Position numbers and translations under genes: made by a program. From Rhodobiaceae bacterium (GTDB lineage Bacteria; Pseudomonadota; Alphaproteobacteria; Parvibaculales; Parvibaculaceae): 64,000 bases of DNA. Location of the stretch: the NCBI GenBank assembly GCA_003330885.1, contig CP030277.1:3088001-3152000 (forward strand). The letters are read 5' to 3'. Numbering within the stretch: the first letter of the stretch is position 1; each line of letters starts with the position of its first letter. Below the pieces are notes generated by a model. The model was not told where the DNA came from. It was given only the letters and a program-made list of their open reading frames with translations, and searched no databases. Positions 46,934-57,005 of this stretch are shown here, one piece after another.

Positions 46934-47746
46934 ATGACAAGCCGTCGACTCTTTCATCTGCATCTCGTCTCCGATGCGACAGGCGAGACATTGAATGCCG
47001 TCGCCCGCGCCGCCTGTGCGCAATATGAAGATGTGAGCCCCGTCGAGCACATCTATGCGTTGGTGCGTGGACCCAAACAGCTGGATCGGGCGATTGCAGA
47101 GATTGAGCGCGAGCCGGGGCTCGTCATGTTCACGATGGTGAACGAAAAACTCCGCGATCAATTGCTCGAGCGCTGTGGTGAGATGGACATTCCTTGCATC
47201 TCCGTTCTGGACCCGGTGATCAACGCCCTGGGCACCTATCTCGGACGGGAAATTTCTCACAAACCCGGCGTACAGCACGAAATGAATGCGGAATATTTTG
47301 ACCGCATTGCAGCCTTGAATTTCACCATGGCCCATGATGATGGGCAGACCGCAGGCGATCTGGATGATGCAGACATTATCCTCGTGGGTGTGAGCCGGAC
47401 GTCAAAAACACCCACCTGTATCTATCTTGCAAACCGCGGCATCAAAGCGGCAAACGTACCCTTCGTGCCCAACACGCCGTTGCCGCCAGATTTAGAAACC
47501 GCGACCAGTCCTTTAATCGTCGGGCTTGTCGCCAGTGTTGATCGGCTCTCGCAAATTCGCAAAAACCGGTTGCTCTCCTTAAATGAGCAAACCGAAACCG
47601 ATTATGTGGACAAGGATCTGATCACCTCAGAGCTTGCCGAAGCCCGTCGGTTTTTCAATAAACATGGCTGGCCCGTGATTGATGTGACAAGGCGCTCGGT
47701 TGAAGAAACCGCCGCCGCCATTCTCAATCTCTACAGCCGCCAATAG
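46934..47746 (+). CDS. Pyruvate, phosphate/water dikinase regulatory protein (PPR, DUF299)
   Basis: A 270-residue bifunctional kinase/pyrophosphorylase that switches PPDK or PEP synthase off and on by threonine phosphorylation. The family start is FHLHLVSDATGETLN and the P-loop-like motif GVSRTSKTPTCIYLANRG is at about 154-171. This is the gene known as RP001 in Rickettsia, adjacent to the origin in alphaproteobacteria. The partner dikinase is not in the window. Confidence 0.94.
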   Translation: MTSRRLFHLHLVSDATGETLNAVARAACAQYEDVSPVEHIYALVRGPKQLDRAIAEIEREPGLVMFTMVNEKLRDQLLERCGEMDIPCISVLDPVINALGTYLGREISHKPGVQHEMNAEYFDRIAALNFTMAHDDGQTAGDLDDADIILVGVSRTSKTPTCIYLANRGIKAANVPFVPNTPLPPDLETATSPLIVGLVASVDRLSQIRKNRLLSLNEQTETDYVDKDLITSELAEARRFFNKHGWPVIDVTRRSVEETAAAILNLYSRQ

Positions 47747-47783
47747 TCGAAACAGGTAAGTCCCCCTATGATTGGTATTCCAA

Positions 47784-48380
47784 ATGTCTGATACGCCCAC
47801 CCTTGTTCTCGCGTCACGCAGTTCTGTGCGTGCCATGCTGCTTGAAAATGCCGGCGTGTCCTTTCGCGTTGAAGTGTCGCCCGTCGATGAAGCCGAAGCG
47901 AAAATGGGCTTTGAAGGAAATGGCACCGCGCTCGCGCAACACCTGGCGGAGCTAAAAGCACAAGCTGTCAGTGCAGAGGCGCGCGATCAGTTTGTTATTG
48001 GCGCAGATCAGGTCCTCACCTGCGACGCACGGCTTTTTGACAAACCACGAGATCTGGATGAGGCGCGAAAAAATCTCAGCTTTTTCCGCGGCAAAACACA
48101 CACGCTCCACAGCGCCGTTGCAATTGCGCGCAGCGGGGACATTGTCTGGGGCCATGTCACCCAGGCCCATCTCACCATGCGTGAATTTTCAGACGATTAT
48201 CTCGATCACTATATAAGACGCACCGGCGAAAAGATTCTTTCAAGCGTTGGTTGCTATCAGCTGGAAGGTCCAGGCGTTCAATTGTTTGAACGCATAGAGG
48301 GCGACTATTTTACGATCCTGGGCCTGCCGCTCATGCCGCTCTTTGACTATCTGCGGAAAGAAGGCGCTCTCGAGACATGA
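47784..48380 (+). CDS. maf: Maf-family nucleotide pyrophosphatase
   Basis: A 198-residue house-cleaning pyrophosphatase. [16 protein letters not shown] is the N-terminal signature, with [12 protein letters not shown] and [29 protein letters not shown] (cut here by description) later. The ATG at 47784 fits homologs. It overlaps aroE by four bases. Maf proteins hydrolyse non-canonical dNTPs. Confidence 0.95.
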   Translation: MSDTPTLVLASRSSVRAMLLENAGVSFRVEVSPVDEAEAKMGFEGNGTALAQHLAELKAQAVSAEARDQFVIGADQVLTCDARLFDKPRDLDEARKNLSFFRGKTHTLHSAVAIARSGDIVWGHVTQAHLTMREFSDDYLDHYIRRTGEKILSSVGCYQLEGPGVQLFERIEGDYFTILGLPLMPLFDYLRKEGALET

Positions 48381-49228
48381 GTGATCCGTCTCGTGTCTGG
48401 GTGTTGGGCTGGCCGGTTACGCACTCCCGATCGCCGCTGATCCATAACTATTGGATCGAAAAATTGGGCATCAAAAACGCCGTTTATGAAAAGCATGGCG
48501 TGCCGCCAGAAGAGTTAGGCGCAACACTGTCATCTTTTCGGGGTGAGGGCGTGATCGGGGCGAATGTCACCGTGCCGCACAAGGAAGCCGTGTTTGCTGC
48601 ACTCTCTCATCATGATGATGCAGCCCGCCGGTTGAAAGCTGTCAACACGATTGTGGATTGCGGCACGCATTTCGAAGGGCGCAATACAGACGGCTATGGC
48701 TTCATGGCGAACCTGAAAGCAGAAGCACCAGATGCTGATTTTACACCAAAGCCCGCGATGGTTTTGGGTGCTGGCGGCGCAGCGCGCGCGGTCCTGGTGG
48801 CGCTTGCAGATGCGGGCGTCCCGGAAATCCGCCTTGTAAACCGCACTGTCGAAAAAGCAGCTGAGTTGCTCACCGAACTTGACGTGAACGGGGCAGCGCT
48901 TTCCTGGGACGAGGCGCCGAACGCGCTTGAAGGAGTGGGCCTTTTGGTCAACACATCCTCTTTGGGCATGACCGGCATGGACCCCTTGGAGCTGTCACTT
49001 GAAAAACTCGACCCGTCAGCACTGGTAACAGACATTGTTTATTCGCCCCTTGAAACCGACTTGCTGGCCCGTGCTCGTACCCGAGGGAATGTCACTGTAG
49101 ATGGCCTTGGCATGCTCTTGCATCAAGCCGTGCCAGGTTTTGAAGCCTGGTTCGGTGTGCGGCCGGAAGTAACACCGGACCTGCGGGCACTCATATTGGA
49201 AGACTTGAACCGACAAGATGGGGAATAA
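48377..49228 (+). CDS. aroE: Shikimate dehydrogenase AroE
   Basis: A 283-residue NADPH enzyme of the aromatic amino-acid pathway. The substrate site is in [15 protein letters not shown] and [12 protein letters not shown], with catalytic Lys in VPHKE. The NADP fold is [13 protein letters not shown] at about 131-143 with NRT specificity following. The start ATGA overlaps the maf stop. Confidence 0.97.
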   Translation: MSDPSRVWVLGWPVTHSRSPLIHNYWIEKLGIKNAVYEKHGVPPEELGATLSSFRGEGVIGANVTVPHKEAVFAALSHHDDAARRLKAVNTIVDCGTHFEGRNTDGYGFMANLKAEAPDADFTPKPAMVLGAGGAARAVLVALADAGVPEIRLVNRTVEKAAELLTELDVNGAALSWDEAPNALEGVGLLVNTSSLGMTGMDPLELSLEKLDPSALVTDIVYSPLETDLLARARTRGNVTVDGLGMLLHQAVPGFEAWFGVRPEVTPDLRALILEDLNRQDGE

Positions 49229-49234
49229 AACCAG

Positions 49235-49855
49235 ATGCTCTTAATTGGCCTTACAGGCTCCATCGGCATGGGGAAATCGGAAACCGCCAAAATGTTCGCG
49301 GCAGAAGGTATCCCCGTCTATGACGCAGACGCTGAAGTGCACAAACTCTATGCGCCCGGCGGCGCTGCCGTTGCACCCCTGGAGGAAGCGTTTCCCGGTG
49401 TTGTAAAAGACGGCGCGGTGGACCGCACACTTCTTTCCAAGGAGGTGATCGGCAAACCGGACGCGCTCAAAAAACTTGAGAGCATTGTGCATCCTCTCGT
49501 GGGACAGGCGAACCGCGCCTTTCTCGAAAACGCCGTGAAAGACGGTGCGGGGATGGTCTTGCTCGACATTCCGCTGCTCTTTGAAACCGGCGGCCGCGAA
49601 CGTGTCGATGTGATTGTCGTTGTGAGTGCGCCTTACGAGTTGCAGCGCGAACGCGTGCTGGCCCGCCCGGATATGAGCGAAGAGAAATTTGAGGAAATCT
49701 TTGCCAAGCAGGTGAGCGATGCCGACAAGCGTGCCGGCGCAGACTATATTGTGGAGAGCGACAAAGGGCTCGACCATGCGCGCGCGCAGGTCCGCGAAAT
49801 CATTGCAGACCTGAAAGGCCGCGACGGTGAGGTTCTGAAAAAGCTTTTGGGATAA
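49235..49855 (+). CDS. coaE: Dephospho-CoA kinase CoaE
   Basis: A 206-residue kinase that completes CoA synthesis. The P-loop is [12 protein letters not shown] at the N-terminus, followed by [12 protein letters not shown] and [12 protein letters not shown]. It starts 7 bases after aroE. The 3' end is followed by a dispersed palindrome before dnaQ. Confidence 0.97.
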   Translation: MLLIGLTGSIGMGKSETAKMFAAEGIPVYDADAEVHKLYAPGGAAVAPLEEAFPGVVKDGAVDRTLLSKEVIGKPDALKKLESIVHPLVGQANRAFLENAVKDGAGMVLLDIPLLFETGGRERVDVIVVVSAPYELQRERVLARPDMSEEKFEEIFAKQVSDADKRAGADYIVESDKGLDHARAQVREIIADLKGRDGEVLKKLLG

Positions 49856-49871
49856 TTGCTGTAGGGGCAAA

Positions 49872-49919
49872 CAGCGGTTCCAGGAAAAGTGTGTAGCGGT
49901 TTTCCGTCCGGAACCGCTG
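49872..49919. repeat. Dispersed palindrome, copy 2
   Basis: CAGCGGTTCC (49872-49881) and GGAACCGCTG (49910-49919) form a 10-bp stem around the core AGGAAAAGTGTGT, then AGCGGTTTTCCGTCC. The core equals that of the copy at 10443-10487 read on the minus strand. It lies between coaE and dnaQ. Confidence 0.8.
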
Positions 49920-49940
49920 CGAAAAAGAGTGGGGAATTTA

Positions 49941-50633
49941 ATGCGCGAGATCGTGCTTGATACAGAAACGACGGGGATCAGTCCGAAAGAAGGCCACCGT
50001 CTGGTGGAGATCGGCTGTGTGGAACTTGAAAACCACATGCCCACCGGCGAGACCTATCACGTCTATATCAATCCCGAACGTGAGATGTCCGAAGGGGCAT
50101 TTCAGGTCCATGGCCTGTCTGACGAATTCCTCGCCGACAAACCAAAATTCGACGAAGTCGCCGATGACTTCTTGGCTTTTGTAAAAGATGCGCCGCTCGT
50201 TATTCACAATGCGTCCTTTGATATGGGCTTTTTGAATCACGAACTGAAAATGGTGAACAAGCCACTGCTGCCTGATGCCCAGGCTGTCGACACACTGGCC
50301 ATGGCACGGAAAAAATTTCCCGGTGGCCAGAACAGTCTCGACGCGCTTTGCCGCCGCTTCAATGTCGACAATTCAAACCGGGTAAAGCACGGCGCGCTTC
50401 TCGACAGCGAATTGCTGGCAGAGGTCTATCTGGAACTCATTGGTGGTCGCGAGCCAGGTCTGAGCCTTGCTGCCGAAGCGGTCAGCGGCACAGATGCCAG
50501 CGGCAAGATCAGCCATGTGGTGCGCAAACAGCGGCCAAAGCCACTCGGGTCTCGCATCACCGACGAGGAACGCACTGCTCATCAGGCTTTCGTGGCGACC
50601 CTTGGCGAAGAAACGCTCTGGAAAGACACCTAG
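49941..50633 (+). CDS. dnaQ: DNA polymerase III subunit epsilon (proofreading)
   Basis: A 230-residue 3'-5' exonuclease of the replisome. LDTETTG (Asp7, Glu9) opens the active site, with HNASFDMGFL and KHGALLDSELLAEVY carrying the Exo II and III acidic and His residues. The C-terminus includes a short tail that binds the alpha subunit. GTGGGG lies upstream of ATG 49941. The gene ends before a hairpin at 50671-50706. Confidence 0.95.
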   Translation: MREIVLDTETTGISPKEGHRLVEIGCVELENHMPTGETYHVYINPEREMSEGAFQVHGLSDEFLADKPKFDEVADDFLAFVKDAPLVIHNASFDMGFLNHELKMVNKPLLPDAQAVDTLAMARKKFPGGQNSLDALCRRFNVDNSNRVKHGALLDSELLAEVYLELIGGREPGLSLAAEAVSGTDASGKISHVVRKQRPKPLGSRITDEERTAHQAFVATLGEETLWKDT

Positions 50634-50670
50634 CCTCGCGACTAGCTAATCGGTGTCATTTTGAGAAACG

Positions 50671-50706
50671 AAAAAGCCCTCGGCGATAAACGCTGAGGGC
50701 TTCTTC
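50671..50706. terminator. Bidirectional intrinsic terminator between dnaQ and secB
   Basis: AGCCCTCGGCG and CGCTGAGGGCT form the stem around ATAAA with one mismatch. The minus-strand side ends in TTTTT (secB), the plus-strand side in TTCTTC (dnaQ). Confidence 0.85.
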
Positions 50707-50756
50707 AAAAACATCATTCGCTAACTCTACCGCTAGCTCAAACAGGGTGCCGGCAA

Positions 50757-51260
50757 TCAAGCGTCGGGGCGTTCTTTCTCGCCGGCTTCCTGCTGCGCCT
50801 GCATCTGCTGACGGAACAGCTGCGCGAAATCGATCGGGTCCACCATCAATGGCGGGAAGCCACCATCTCGTGTGACGTCTGCGATAATGCGGCGGGCGAA
50901 CGGGAAGATGAGGCGTGGGCATTCAATGAGCAAAACTGCCTGCATGCTTTCCTGGGGAATGTTGGCGACTTTAAAGACACCGGCATATTCAAGCTCGGTC
51001 AGAAAGAGCTGTTTGCCATTTACTTTCGCATCCACTTTCAGCTTCAACACAACTTCGAAGTCGGTTTCCGCAAGCGGGTTCACCCCAACGTCGACATTGA
51101 CGCTGATCTGCGGCGCATCATCCTGCGGCGCCAGGCTTCCGGGAACGTTTGGGCTCTCAAAGGAAAGATCCCGAACATATTGAGTGATCACCCGAAGCTG
51201 CGGACCAGCCTGTCCGTCACTGCCTGCGTTTCCTGCTTCTGCTTGATCTGTCTCTGCCAT
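50757..51260 (-). CDS. secB: Protein-export chaperone SecB
   Basis: A 167-residue homotetrameric cytosolic chaperone that delivers preproteins to SecA. Start 51260 has GGGAGA upstream. The core runs from [14 protein letters not shown] through [12 protein letters not shown] to [32 protein letters not shown] (cut here by description), with a Gln-rich tail. It is in opposite orientation to dnaQ across the terminator. Confidence 0.97.
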   Translation of the reverse strand: MAETDQAEAGNAGSDGQAGPQLRVITQYVRDLSFESPNVPGSLAPQDDAPQISVNVDVGVNPLAETDFEVVLKLKVDAKVNGKQLFLTELEYAGVFKVANIPQESMQAVLLIECPRLIFPFARRIIADVTRDGGFPPLMVDPIDFAQLFRQQMQAQQEAGEKERPDA

Positions 51261-51304
51261 GCCGTCTCCCGTTCTGCGGATCAACTTAAGCGTCCGCTTA
51301 CACA

Positions 51305-51346
51305 GCATTTCCAGCTGAAGTTGCAGACTTCAGCGCCCGGAAATGC
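51305..51346. repeat. Palindromic repeat, GCATTTC family, copy 2
   Basis: GCATTTCC with GCTGAAG on the left matches CTTCAGC with GGAAATGC on the right. It has the same ends and GAAG...CTTC middle as 40309-40351. Confidence 0.6.
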
Positions 51347-51361
51347 GCTAGAAAATGTAAC

Positions 51362-51401
51362 AGAGCGATTCACCTAAACCTGTCTAAAGGTGAACCGCTC
51401 T
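51362..51401. repeat. Palindrome AGAGCG...CGCTCT
   Basis: AGAGCGATTCACCT and AGGTGAACCGCTCT pair with one mismatch around a 12-base loop. It sits 16 bases from the preceding repeat, upstream of secB and after fxsA. Confidence 0.6.
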
Positions 51402-51487
51402 GAATTGCGGACTTTGGCTATCACGGAATATGGGCGTTTCACAAGCGTGGCGCGCAGGTATGGTTACAGCCGAACGTCACCAGACGT

Positions 51488-52030
51488 TTAGTCTTTCGGG
51501 GGCACCCACCGTGTTGAGCCTGGGCCAGGCGCATCATCATTGTCAGCGTCGGGTGCGTGAGGGTCCACCTCTTCTGCTTCACCGTCGACAATTGTTGCAT
51601 CAGATGTTTGTCCGCGCGGATCTGTTCCAGGTGGGGGGTGACCAAACCCGGCATTGGAATGCATATGAACAGTTCCGTTTTTCGCAAACCACTTCATCGC
51701 GGCCCGTGCCAGCATCAACCGGACGGGATGGACGAAGAGCAGAAATCCGGCAAGGTCGGTAAGGAAACCAGGGGTTAAAAGAAGCGCACCGGCAATCACC
51801 AGACAAAAGCCATGCACCACTTCTTCGACGGGAAGCCGTCCTTCGCTCATGGCGGCTTGAGCTCGGCCGAAAGCCGCCAAACCTTGGGCGCGCAAAAGGC
51901 TTGTTCCCAGGAGCGCTGTCAGGATCACAATCCCCAAAGTCGGCCACAAGCCGATTATACCGCCGACCTCAATGAAGACAGCTATCTCCGCAATTGGAAC
52001 AAGGACAAAAGCGAGAAAAACGAAGGGCAT
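51488..52030 (-). CDS. FxsA-family membrane protein
   Basis: A 180-residue protein with three hydrophobic segments. Family marks are AEIAVFIEVGGIIGLWPTLGIVILTALLG near the N-terminus and GALLLTPGFLTDLAGFLLFV. The C-terminal 60 residues are polar and disordered. FxsA in E. coli counters F-plasmid exclusion of T7; the general role is unknown. It is divergent from the Tim44-like gene. Confidence 0.88.
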   Translation of the reverse strand: MPFVFLAFVLVPIAEIAVFIEVGGIIGLWPTLGIVILTALLGTSLLRAQGLAAFGRAQAAMSEGRLPVEEVVHGFCLVIAGALLLTPGFLTDLAGFLLFVHPVRLMLARAAMKWFAKNGTVHMHSNAGFGHPPPGTDPRGQTSDATIVDGEAEEVDPHAPDADNDDAPGPGSTRWVPPKD

Positions 52031-52320
52031 GGGCGACCTTTAAGCATGTCTGGGCGGGGTGAAGCGGCTTGGCCAATCAAATGGAACCAGACAGGAAAAC
52101 ACCAGATTAGACCAGTTCCGTTGATTTCGAACAAAACAGGCCGTTCGTCAGGGCAATAAGTGGCAATAGAACACCATATGCCCTAGATTACCCTCAACAG
52201 ATAAGCGCTCCCCAGTTTGTTTCAAACAGGCTTGAAGCAAAGAGGGTGCGCCCTCCCCTTGCGGGTCCGCCGACAATCGACCGTCGGCAGTTGACCTCAA
52301 TGACAGGTAGCAATCGTTTT

Positions 52321-53028
52321 ATGGGCAGCGACTTTAGCATTATCAATTTGATCCTTCTGGTGGTCGCTGTTGTGGTCTTCCTGAAACTGCGCAGCGTGCT
52401 TGGCCGCCGTACAGGCGAAGAGCGCCGGCCGTTTGACCCCTACGCTGCTCATGAACAGTCTCAAGACAATGACAAAGACAATGTGATCAACCTGCCAGGC
52501 TCCCGCGCGCCCGATGCGCCGCGTGACCCAGCCGCAGAGGCGCCCTCACCACAAATCCGCGGTGTTGAGCCAGGCTCCGAGATTGAACAGCAACTGACAG
52601 AACTCACCTTGGCGGACCGCCGCTTTGACGGGGATGAATTCCTCGGTGGTGCCAAGCTCGCCTATGAGATGATTGTCACAGCCTTTGCGGCGGGTGATCG
52701 CACGACCTTGCAGCCTCTTCTGGCCGCAGAAGTTTTTGAAAGTTTCGACGGCGCGATTGATGCCCGCGAAAAGCGCGGCGAGACCATTGAGATGAGCTTT
52801 ATTGGCCTCAAATCAGGGGAATTTGTAAAAGCGCTGGTGAACGGCAATCAGTCTCTCATCACAGTCAAATTCGTGAGCGAGCAAACCTCATCGACAAAAA
52901 ACCAGGACGGTGTGGTGATCGAGGGAGACCCTGTCACCGTGCGCGAAGTGGTTGATGTTTGGACTTTTGAGCGTGATATCACGAGCCGCGATCCAAACTG
53001 GCATCTGGTCGCCACGGGCGGCGCGTGA
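52321..53028 (+). CDS. Tim44/TimA-like domain protein
   Basis: A 235-residue inner-membrane protein. One hydrophobic helix, about residues 6-24, is followed by a polar linker, then a Tim44-type domain with GDEFLGGAKLAYEMIVTAFAAGDRTTL and VVDVWTFERDITSRDPNWHLVATG. It faces the periplasm or the cytoplasm; topology is uncertain. This bacterial relative of the mitochondrial import subunit is common in alphaproteobacteria. AGGTAG precedes 52321. It is followed by mltA. Confidence 0.85.
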   Translation: MGSDFSIINLILLVVAVVVFLKLRSVLGRRTGEERRPFDPYAAHEQSQDNDKDNVINLPGSRAPDAPRDPAAEAPSPQIRGVEPGSEIEQQLTELTLADRRFDGDEFLGGAKLAYEMIVTAFAAGDRTTLQPLLAAEVFESFDGAIDAREKRGETIEMSFIGLKSGEFVKALVNGNQSLITVKFVSEQTSSTKNQDGVVIEGDPVTVREVVDVWTFERDITSRDPNWHLVATGGA

Positions 53029-53043
53029 GCGGACCCGGGTTTC

Positions 53044-54378
53044 GTGACCTTGAATGGCCCACCCTCTCCAGTGCGATCAGTCTCTCCAGTATCGGCATAT
53101 ACCGGCCCAGCGGCGCCTAAATCCACCAAATCCACAGTTGGCCCTACCGCGAAATATATATTTTCGACGCTCATTTTTGGCCTGTTTCTGGGGCTTACAG
53201 CCTGCACCGAACCAGATGCACCAGGGGACGATCAGGTGAGTGATCCAACAGGCCCTACTTTATCAGCAACGAGGTTTGAAGCCCTACCTGGCTGGGCAAG
53301 CGACGACCATGGGGCCGCTCTCGAGGCGTTCCGCAGGTCCTGCGAGCGCATCCTTGCAGCAAACCCGACAAGGGTCCTTGATGCGAAAACCGGCGACGCC
53401 ATCAACTATGGCGCCACCGGCGACTGGCAGCCGGTCTGCCGGGAGGCACTCTCAGCAGGCGCTGCCACCGACCCTCGCGGTTTTTTTGAAAAAGGGTTTC
53501 AAGCCTTCGCGGTGACAGCCGAAAACGGACCGAACGGTCTCATGACGGGCTATTATGAACCTGAAATTGAGGCGAGCTTGGTGCGCGAAGGCCCTTACCA
53601 GACGCCGCTCATGGCGAAACCAAGCGACCTGCAAAGACTCGATCTCGGCGAATTCGATCCAACCCTCAAAGGCGAGACCATTCGGGGCCGTTTGGACGGC
53701 GGGCGTTTTGTTCCCTACCCTGACAGGGCGGCCATCAATGATGGTGCGCTTGATCCTGGCGAGCTGGCTGTTGCCTGGGTGAAAGATCCGGTCGATGCCT
53801 TCTTCACCCATATCCAAGGCTCTGCGCGGCTTAAGCTGCCCGACGGGTCCGTTGCGCGGGTCGGTTTTGCAGAAAAAAATGGCCGCCCCTACACCGCCAT
53901 CGGCAAGGTTTTGATTGAGCGCGGCGCCCTTTCCCGCGAAACGGTCTCCATGGCGAGCATCCGTGATTGGCTGGCAGCAAATCCGAACGAAATGCAATCG
54001 GTCCTTGAAGCGAACCGCTCCTATGTCTTTTTCACCCGCAGAAATGTCAGTGACCCGGGCCTTGGGCCCGTCGGTGCCGGGGGTGTTGCGCTCTCACCGG
54101 GACGCAGCCTTGCGGTTGATCGGCGGACCCACGCGCTGGGCGCCCCCATCTGGTTTGAGGCTGTTTTGCCGGGTGATGGCGATCCGACCCAGAAATTGAT
54201 GGTGGCCCAGGACACGGGCTCCGCCATTCGCGGCGCTGTGCGCGGCGATTATTTCTGGGGCTCCGGCGCCGCTGCCGGCGCCAAGGCCGGTGAGATGAAA
54301 GCTGATGGCCGCTTCTGGGTGCTCTTGCCATCGACTTTAGCCACGAGACAACCGGCTTTAGCCGACAAGCAGAGGTAG
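53044..54378 (+). CDS. mltA: Membrane-bound lytic transglycosylase MltA
   Basis: A 444-residue lipoprotein with GTG start and lipobox LTAC (Cys54) after a basic tail. The MltA fold has GLMTGYYEPEIEAS, YPDRAAINDG and the double-psi-barrel RGDYFWGSGAAAG with the catalytic Asp expected in DTGSAIRGAVRGDYFWG. It cleaves peptidoglycan glycan chains to anhydromuropeptides. It sits 15 bases after the Tim44-like gene and 5 before the Smr gene. Confidence 0.94.
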   Translation: MTLNGPPSPVRSVSPVSAYTGPAAPKSTKSTVGPTAKYIFSTLIFGLFLGLTACTEPDAPGDDQVSDPTGPTLSATRFEALPGWASDDHGAALEAFRRSCERILAANPTRVLDAKTGDAINYGATGDWQPVCREALSAGAATDPRGFFEKGFQAFAVTAENGPNGLMTGYYEPEIEASLVREGPYQTPLMAKPSDLQRLDLGEFDPTLKGETIRGRLDGGRFVPYPDRAAINDGALDPGELAVAWVKDPVDAFFTHIQGSARLKLPDGSVARVGFAEKNGRPYTAIGKVLIERGALSRETVSMASIRDWLAANPNEMQSVLEANRSYVFFTRRNVSDPGLGPVGAGGVALSPGRSLAVDRRTHALGAPIWFEAVLPGDGDPTQKLMVAQDTGSAIRGAVRGDYFWGSGAAAGAKAGEMKADGRFWVLLPSTLATRQPALADKQR

Positions 54379-54383
54379 GGCCG

Positions 54384-55019
54384 GTGGCGCGAAAACCGAC
54401 CGATTTCTCGACCCCTACCGGGTATGACCGTAAAAAACGCAGAAGCTTAACGCGGGACGAAGCGGCTCTTTGGCGCAAAGTGACCGAGGATGCCACCCCA
54501 CGTCCTGGCCGAAAGCAGGAAGCGGCTGATCTCCCAGACGCCGCTGTTGAACCGCCTAAAAAAAACGTTCCTTTGTCGAAACAAGCTAAGCGCCCTAAAG
54601 CTCAAATGCCCATCCAGGCACCGACGCCAAAACGGCCCCCGGCTGCCCCACCGCTCAATGCTTTGGACAACCGCACCGCCAAACGGCTGGTTCGGGGCCA
54701 GTTAACGCCTGATGCCCGCCTTGATTTGCACGGAGCTACCCGGCACTCCGCCGAACCGACCCTTCTGCGCTTCGTGACCGACGCCAGAGCTCAGGGAAAA
54801 CGGCTTGTTCTGGTCATCACCGGAAAAGGAGCGCAGGGGCACATGCTCCATGGTCGAGATTTCCATGCTGATCCTGATCGTCGCTCGGTCCTGAGAGAGA
54901 TGGTGCCCCGCTGGCTGAATGAACCCCAGTTCCGTACCCATGTGGCGGGGTTTCAACCAGCCCATCCGAAACATGGCGGCGGCGGTGCCCTGTATCTTTG
55001 GCTGAGGCGGCACCGATGA
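54384..55019 (+). CDS. Smr-domain protein
   Basis: A 211-residue protein. A basic, Pro-rich first half with the sequence RRSLTRDEAALWRKVTEDA is followed by an Smr domain with RLDLHGATRHSAEPTLLRFV and LVLVITGKGAQG. The family is related to MutS2 nicking domains and bacterial mRNA surveillance nucleases. Its stop overlaps the XRE start by four bases. Confidence 0.92.
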   Translation: MARKPTDFSTPTGYDRKKRRSLTRDEAALWRKVTEDATPRPGRKQEAADLPDAAVEPPKKNVPLSKQAKRPKAQMPIQAPTPKRPPAAPPLNALDNRTAKRLVRGQLTPDARLDLHGATRHSAEPTLLRFVTDARAQGKRLVLVITGKGAQGHMLHGRDFHADPDRRSVLREMVPRWLNEPQFRTHVAGFQPAHPKHGGGGALYLWLRRHR

Positions 55020-55381
55020 CCCCCTTTGGCGTCCGACTTCGCGAACTTAGAGAGCAAAAAGGCGAAAGCCTCTCAAAACTCGCGGAGGCGGTGGGCGTGA
55101 GTGCCGCCTATCTCTCTGCGCTGGAACATGGCCGCCGGGGGCGACCCGGATTTCACCTGGTTCAGAAAATTATCGGCCATTTGGGCCTTATCTGGGACGA
55201 TGCAGAGGAGCTGGTTGAGCTTGCAAGGCTCTCCCATCCCAAAGTGACCGTGGAAACCGGCGGTTTGGACCCGCGGGCGACAGAGGCCGCGAACCGGCTG
55301 GCGCGCGATATCCGGAAACTCGACAGCCAAGCATTGGACCGTCTCCTAGCCCTCCTAAAAGATGAGTCCAGCGCGAGATAA
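55016..55381 (+). CDS. XRE-family HTH regulator
   Basis: A 121-residue protein with a helix-turn-helix, GVRLRELREQKGESLSKLAEAVGVSAAYLSALEHGRRGRPG, then helical residues to the end. It starts with ATGA overlapping the Smr stop. The C-terminal half has no known effector domain. Target unknown. Confidence 0.85.
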   Translation: MTPFGVRLRELREQKGESLSKLAEAVGVSAAYLSALEHGRRGRPGFHLVQKIIGHLGLIWDDAEELVELARLSHPKVTVETGGLDPRATEAANRLARDIRKLDSQALDRLLALLKDESSAR

Positions 55382-55680
55382 TCGTTTCGGCTTCGAATCG
55401 CTTTGAGCGAACCGGAGTCTTGCCAGAGGCCAATTTCATCGAAACAGCCTCATTCGTCGAACAAATACCCCTTTTTGACACCCAAATGATCCCAATCGAC
55501 AAAAGAAGCCGGATTCAGCTTTGTCTCAGGGTGAGACAGGGCGCAACGTTCTGGTCATCGATATGAGTCCATCGCAAACAATGCCACCGTCAAAGACTCG
55601 CCCATCGCGAATTGTCGTCACGGATGCGCAACAGGACGCAGTTTCGTTAAGGTTTGGGAAACCATAACAAGGGAGCTGAG
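55382..55680. other. Intergenic stretch, no gene found
   Basis: The 300 bases between the XRE gene and the hslU stop hold no convincing reading frame. A perfect inverted repeat TGTCTCA-GGG-TGAGACA is at 55522-55538 and could be an operator. Confidence 0.45.
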
Positions 55681-56988
55681 TTACAAAATGAACTTGGAGA
55701 GATCCGTATTGCTGGCCAGATCAGTCAGCTCGTTTTTCACATAAGTCGCATCGACGGTGACGGTTTCCCCTGCCCGGTCTGTGGCGGAAAAGCTGATCTC
55801 ATCAAGCACCCGCTCCATAATCGTATGAAGCCGCCGAGCGCCGATATTCTCAACAGTCGCGTTCACATCTGCAGCAATGTCTGCAAGTGCATCGATCCCG
55901 TCTTCCGTGATTTCCAGCGTGACCTCTTCAGTCGCCATCAGGCCCTTATATTGTTTGATAAGGCTCGCCTCGGGCTCCGTCAGAATGCGCCGGAAATCAT
56001 CGCGCGTGAGGGCCTTCAGCTCCACACGGATCGGCAGCCGTCCCTGCAGCTCTGGCAGCAGGTCGGATGGTTTGGAGAGATGAAAGGCGCCAGACGCAAT
56101 GAAAAGGATATGATCGGTCTTCACCGGCCCATGTTTCGTAGCAACGGTCGTGCCTTCGATGAGCGGCAACAGGTCTCGCTGCACCCCTTCCCGGCTGACA
56201 TCACCGCCCTGCCGGTCTGAACGCGCGCAGATCTTGTCCACCTCGTCCAGAAAGACGATGCCGCTATTTTCGACTTTGTGGATGGCATCTGCATTGACCT
56301 GGTCATCATCCAGCAGCTTGTCAGATTCCTCAGCGATCAAAAGGTCATAGCTCTCTTTGACATTCATTCGCCGCGGCTTGGTGCGATCGCCAAACGCTTT
56401 GCCCATAATGTCATTCAGATTGATCATGCCCATCTGCTGGCCCGGCATGCCCGGAATATCAAAACTCGGCATGCCGCCGCTTGCATCTGCGACCTGAATT
56501 TCAATTTCCTTGTCGTCCATCTCACCAGCGCGGAGTTTCTTGCGGAAGGCCTCTCGTGTGGCGGCACTCGCTTCCGCACCCACCAGCGCATCCAGCACGC
56601 GTTCTTCTGCCGCGCTATAGGCTTTGGCTTCCACTTCTTTGCGTTTGCTTTCACGCACCAGCCCGATAGAGGCTTCCACCAGATCGCGTACGATCTGCTC
56701 CACATCGCGGCCCACATAGCCGACTTCTGTAAATTTGGTGGCTTCCACTTTGATGAAAGGTGCTTGCGCAAGCTTCGCCAGGCGCCGCGAGATTTCAGTT
56801 TTGCCAACGCCGGTAGGTCCGATCATAAGAATGTTTTTCGGAAGCACCTCTTCACGCAGATCATCCCCCAATTGCTGGCGCCGCCACCGGTTGCGCAGCG
56901 CGATAGCAACAGCCCGTTTGGCGTCTGCCTGGCCGACAATGTAGCGGTCGAGCTCGGACACAATTTCGCGGGGGGTAAAGGCAGTCAT
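55681..56988 (-). CDS. hslU: ATP-dependent protease ATPase HslU
   Basis: A 435-residue AAA+ unfoldase for HslV. The Walker A is in [16 protein letters not shown], Walker B in [13 protein letters not shown], and the C-terminus KFIL inserts into HslV. The I domain between is of usual length. Start 56988 follows homologs; an upstream GTG adds 6 residues. It lies after the GNAT gene in the same run. Confidence 0.97.
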   Translation of the reverse strand: MTAFTPREIVSELDRYIVGQADAKRAVAIALRNRWRRQQLGDDLREEVLPKNILMIGPTGVGKTEISRRLAKLAQAPFIKVEATKFTEVGYVGRDVEQIVRDLVEASIGLVRESKRKEVEAKAYSAAEERVLDALVGAEASAATREAFRKKLRAGEMDDKEIEIQVADASGGMPSFDIPGMPGQQMGMINLNDIMGKAFGDRTKPRRMNVKESYDLLIAEESDKLLDDDQVNADAIHKVENSGIVFLDEVDKICARSDRQGGDVSREGVQRDLLPLIEGTTVATKHGPVKTDHILFIASGAFHLSKPSDLLPELQGRLPIRVELKALTRDDFRRILTEPEASLIKQYKGLMATEEVTLEITEDGIDALADIAADVNATVENIGARRLHTIMERVLDEISFSATDRAGETVTVDATYVKNELTDLASNTDLSKFIL

Positions 56989-57005
56989 GGGCAGGTCTTC
57001 TTTCA

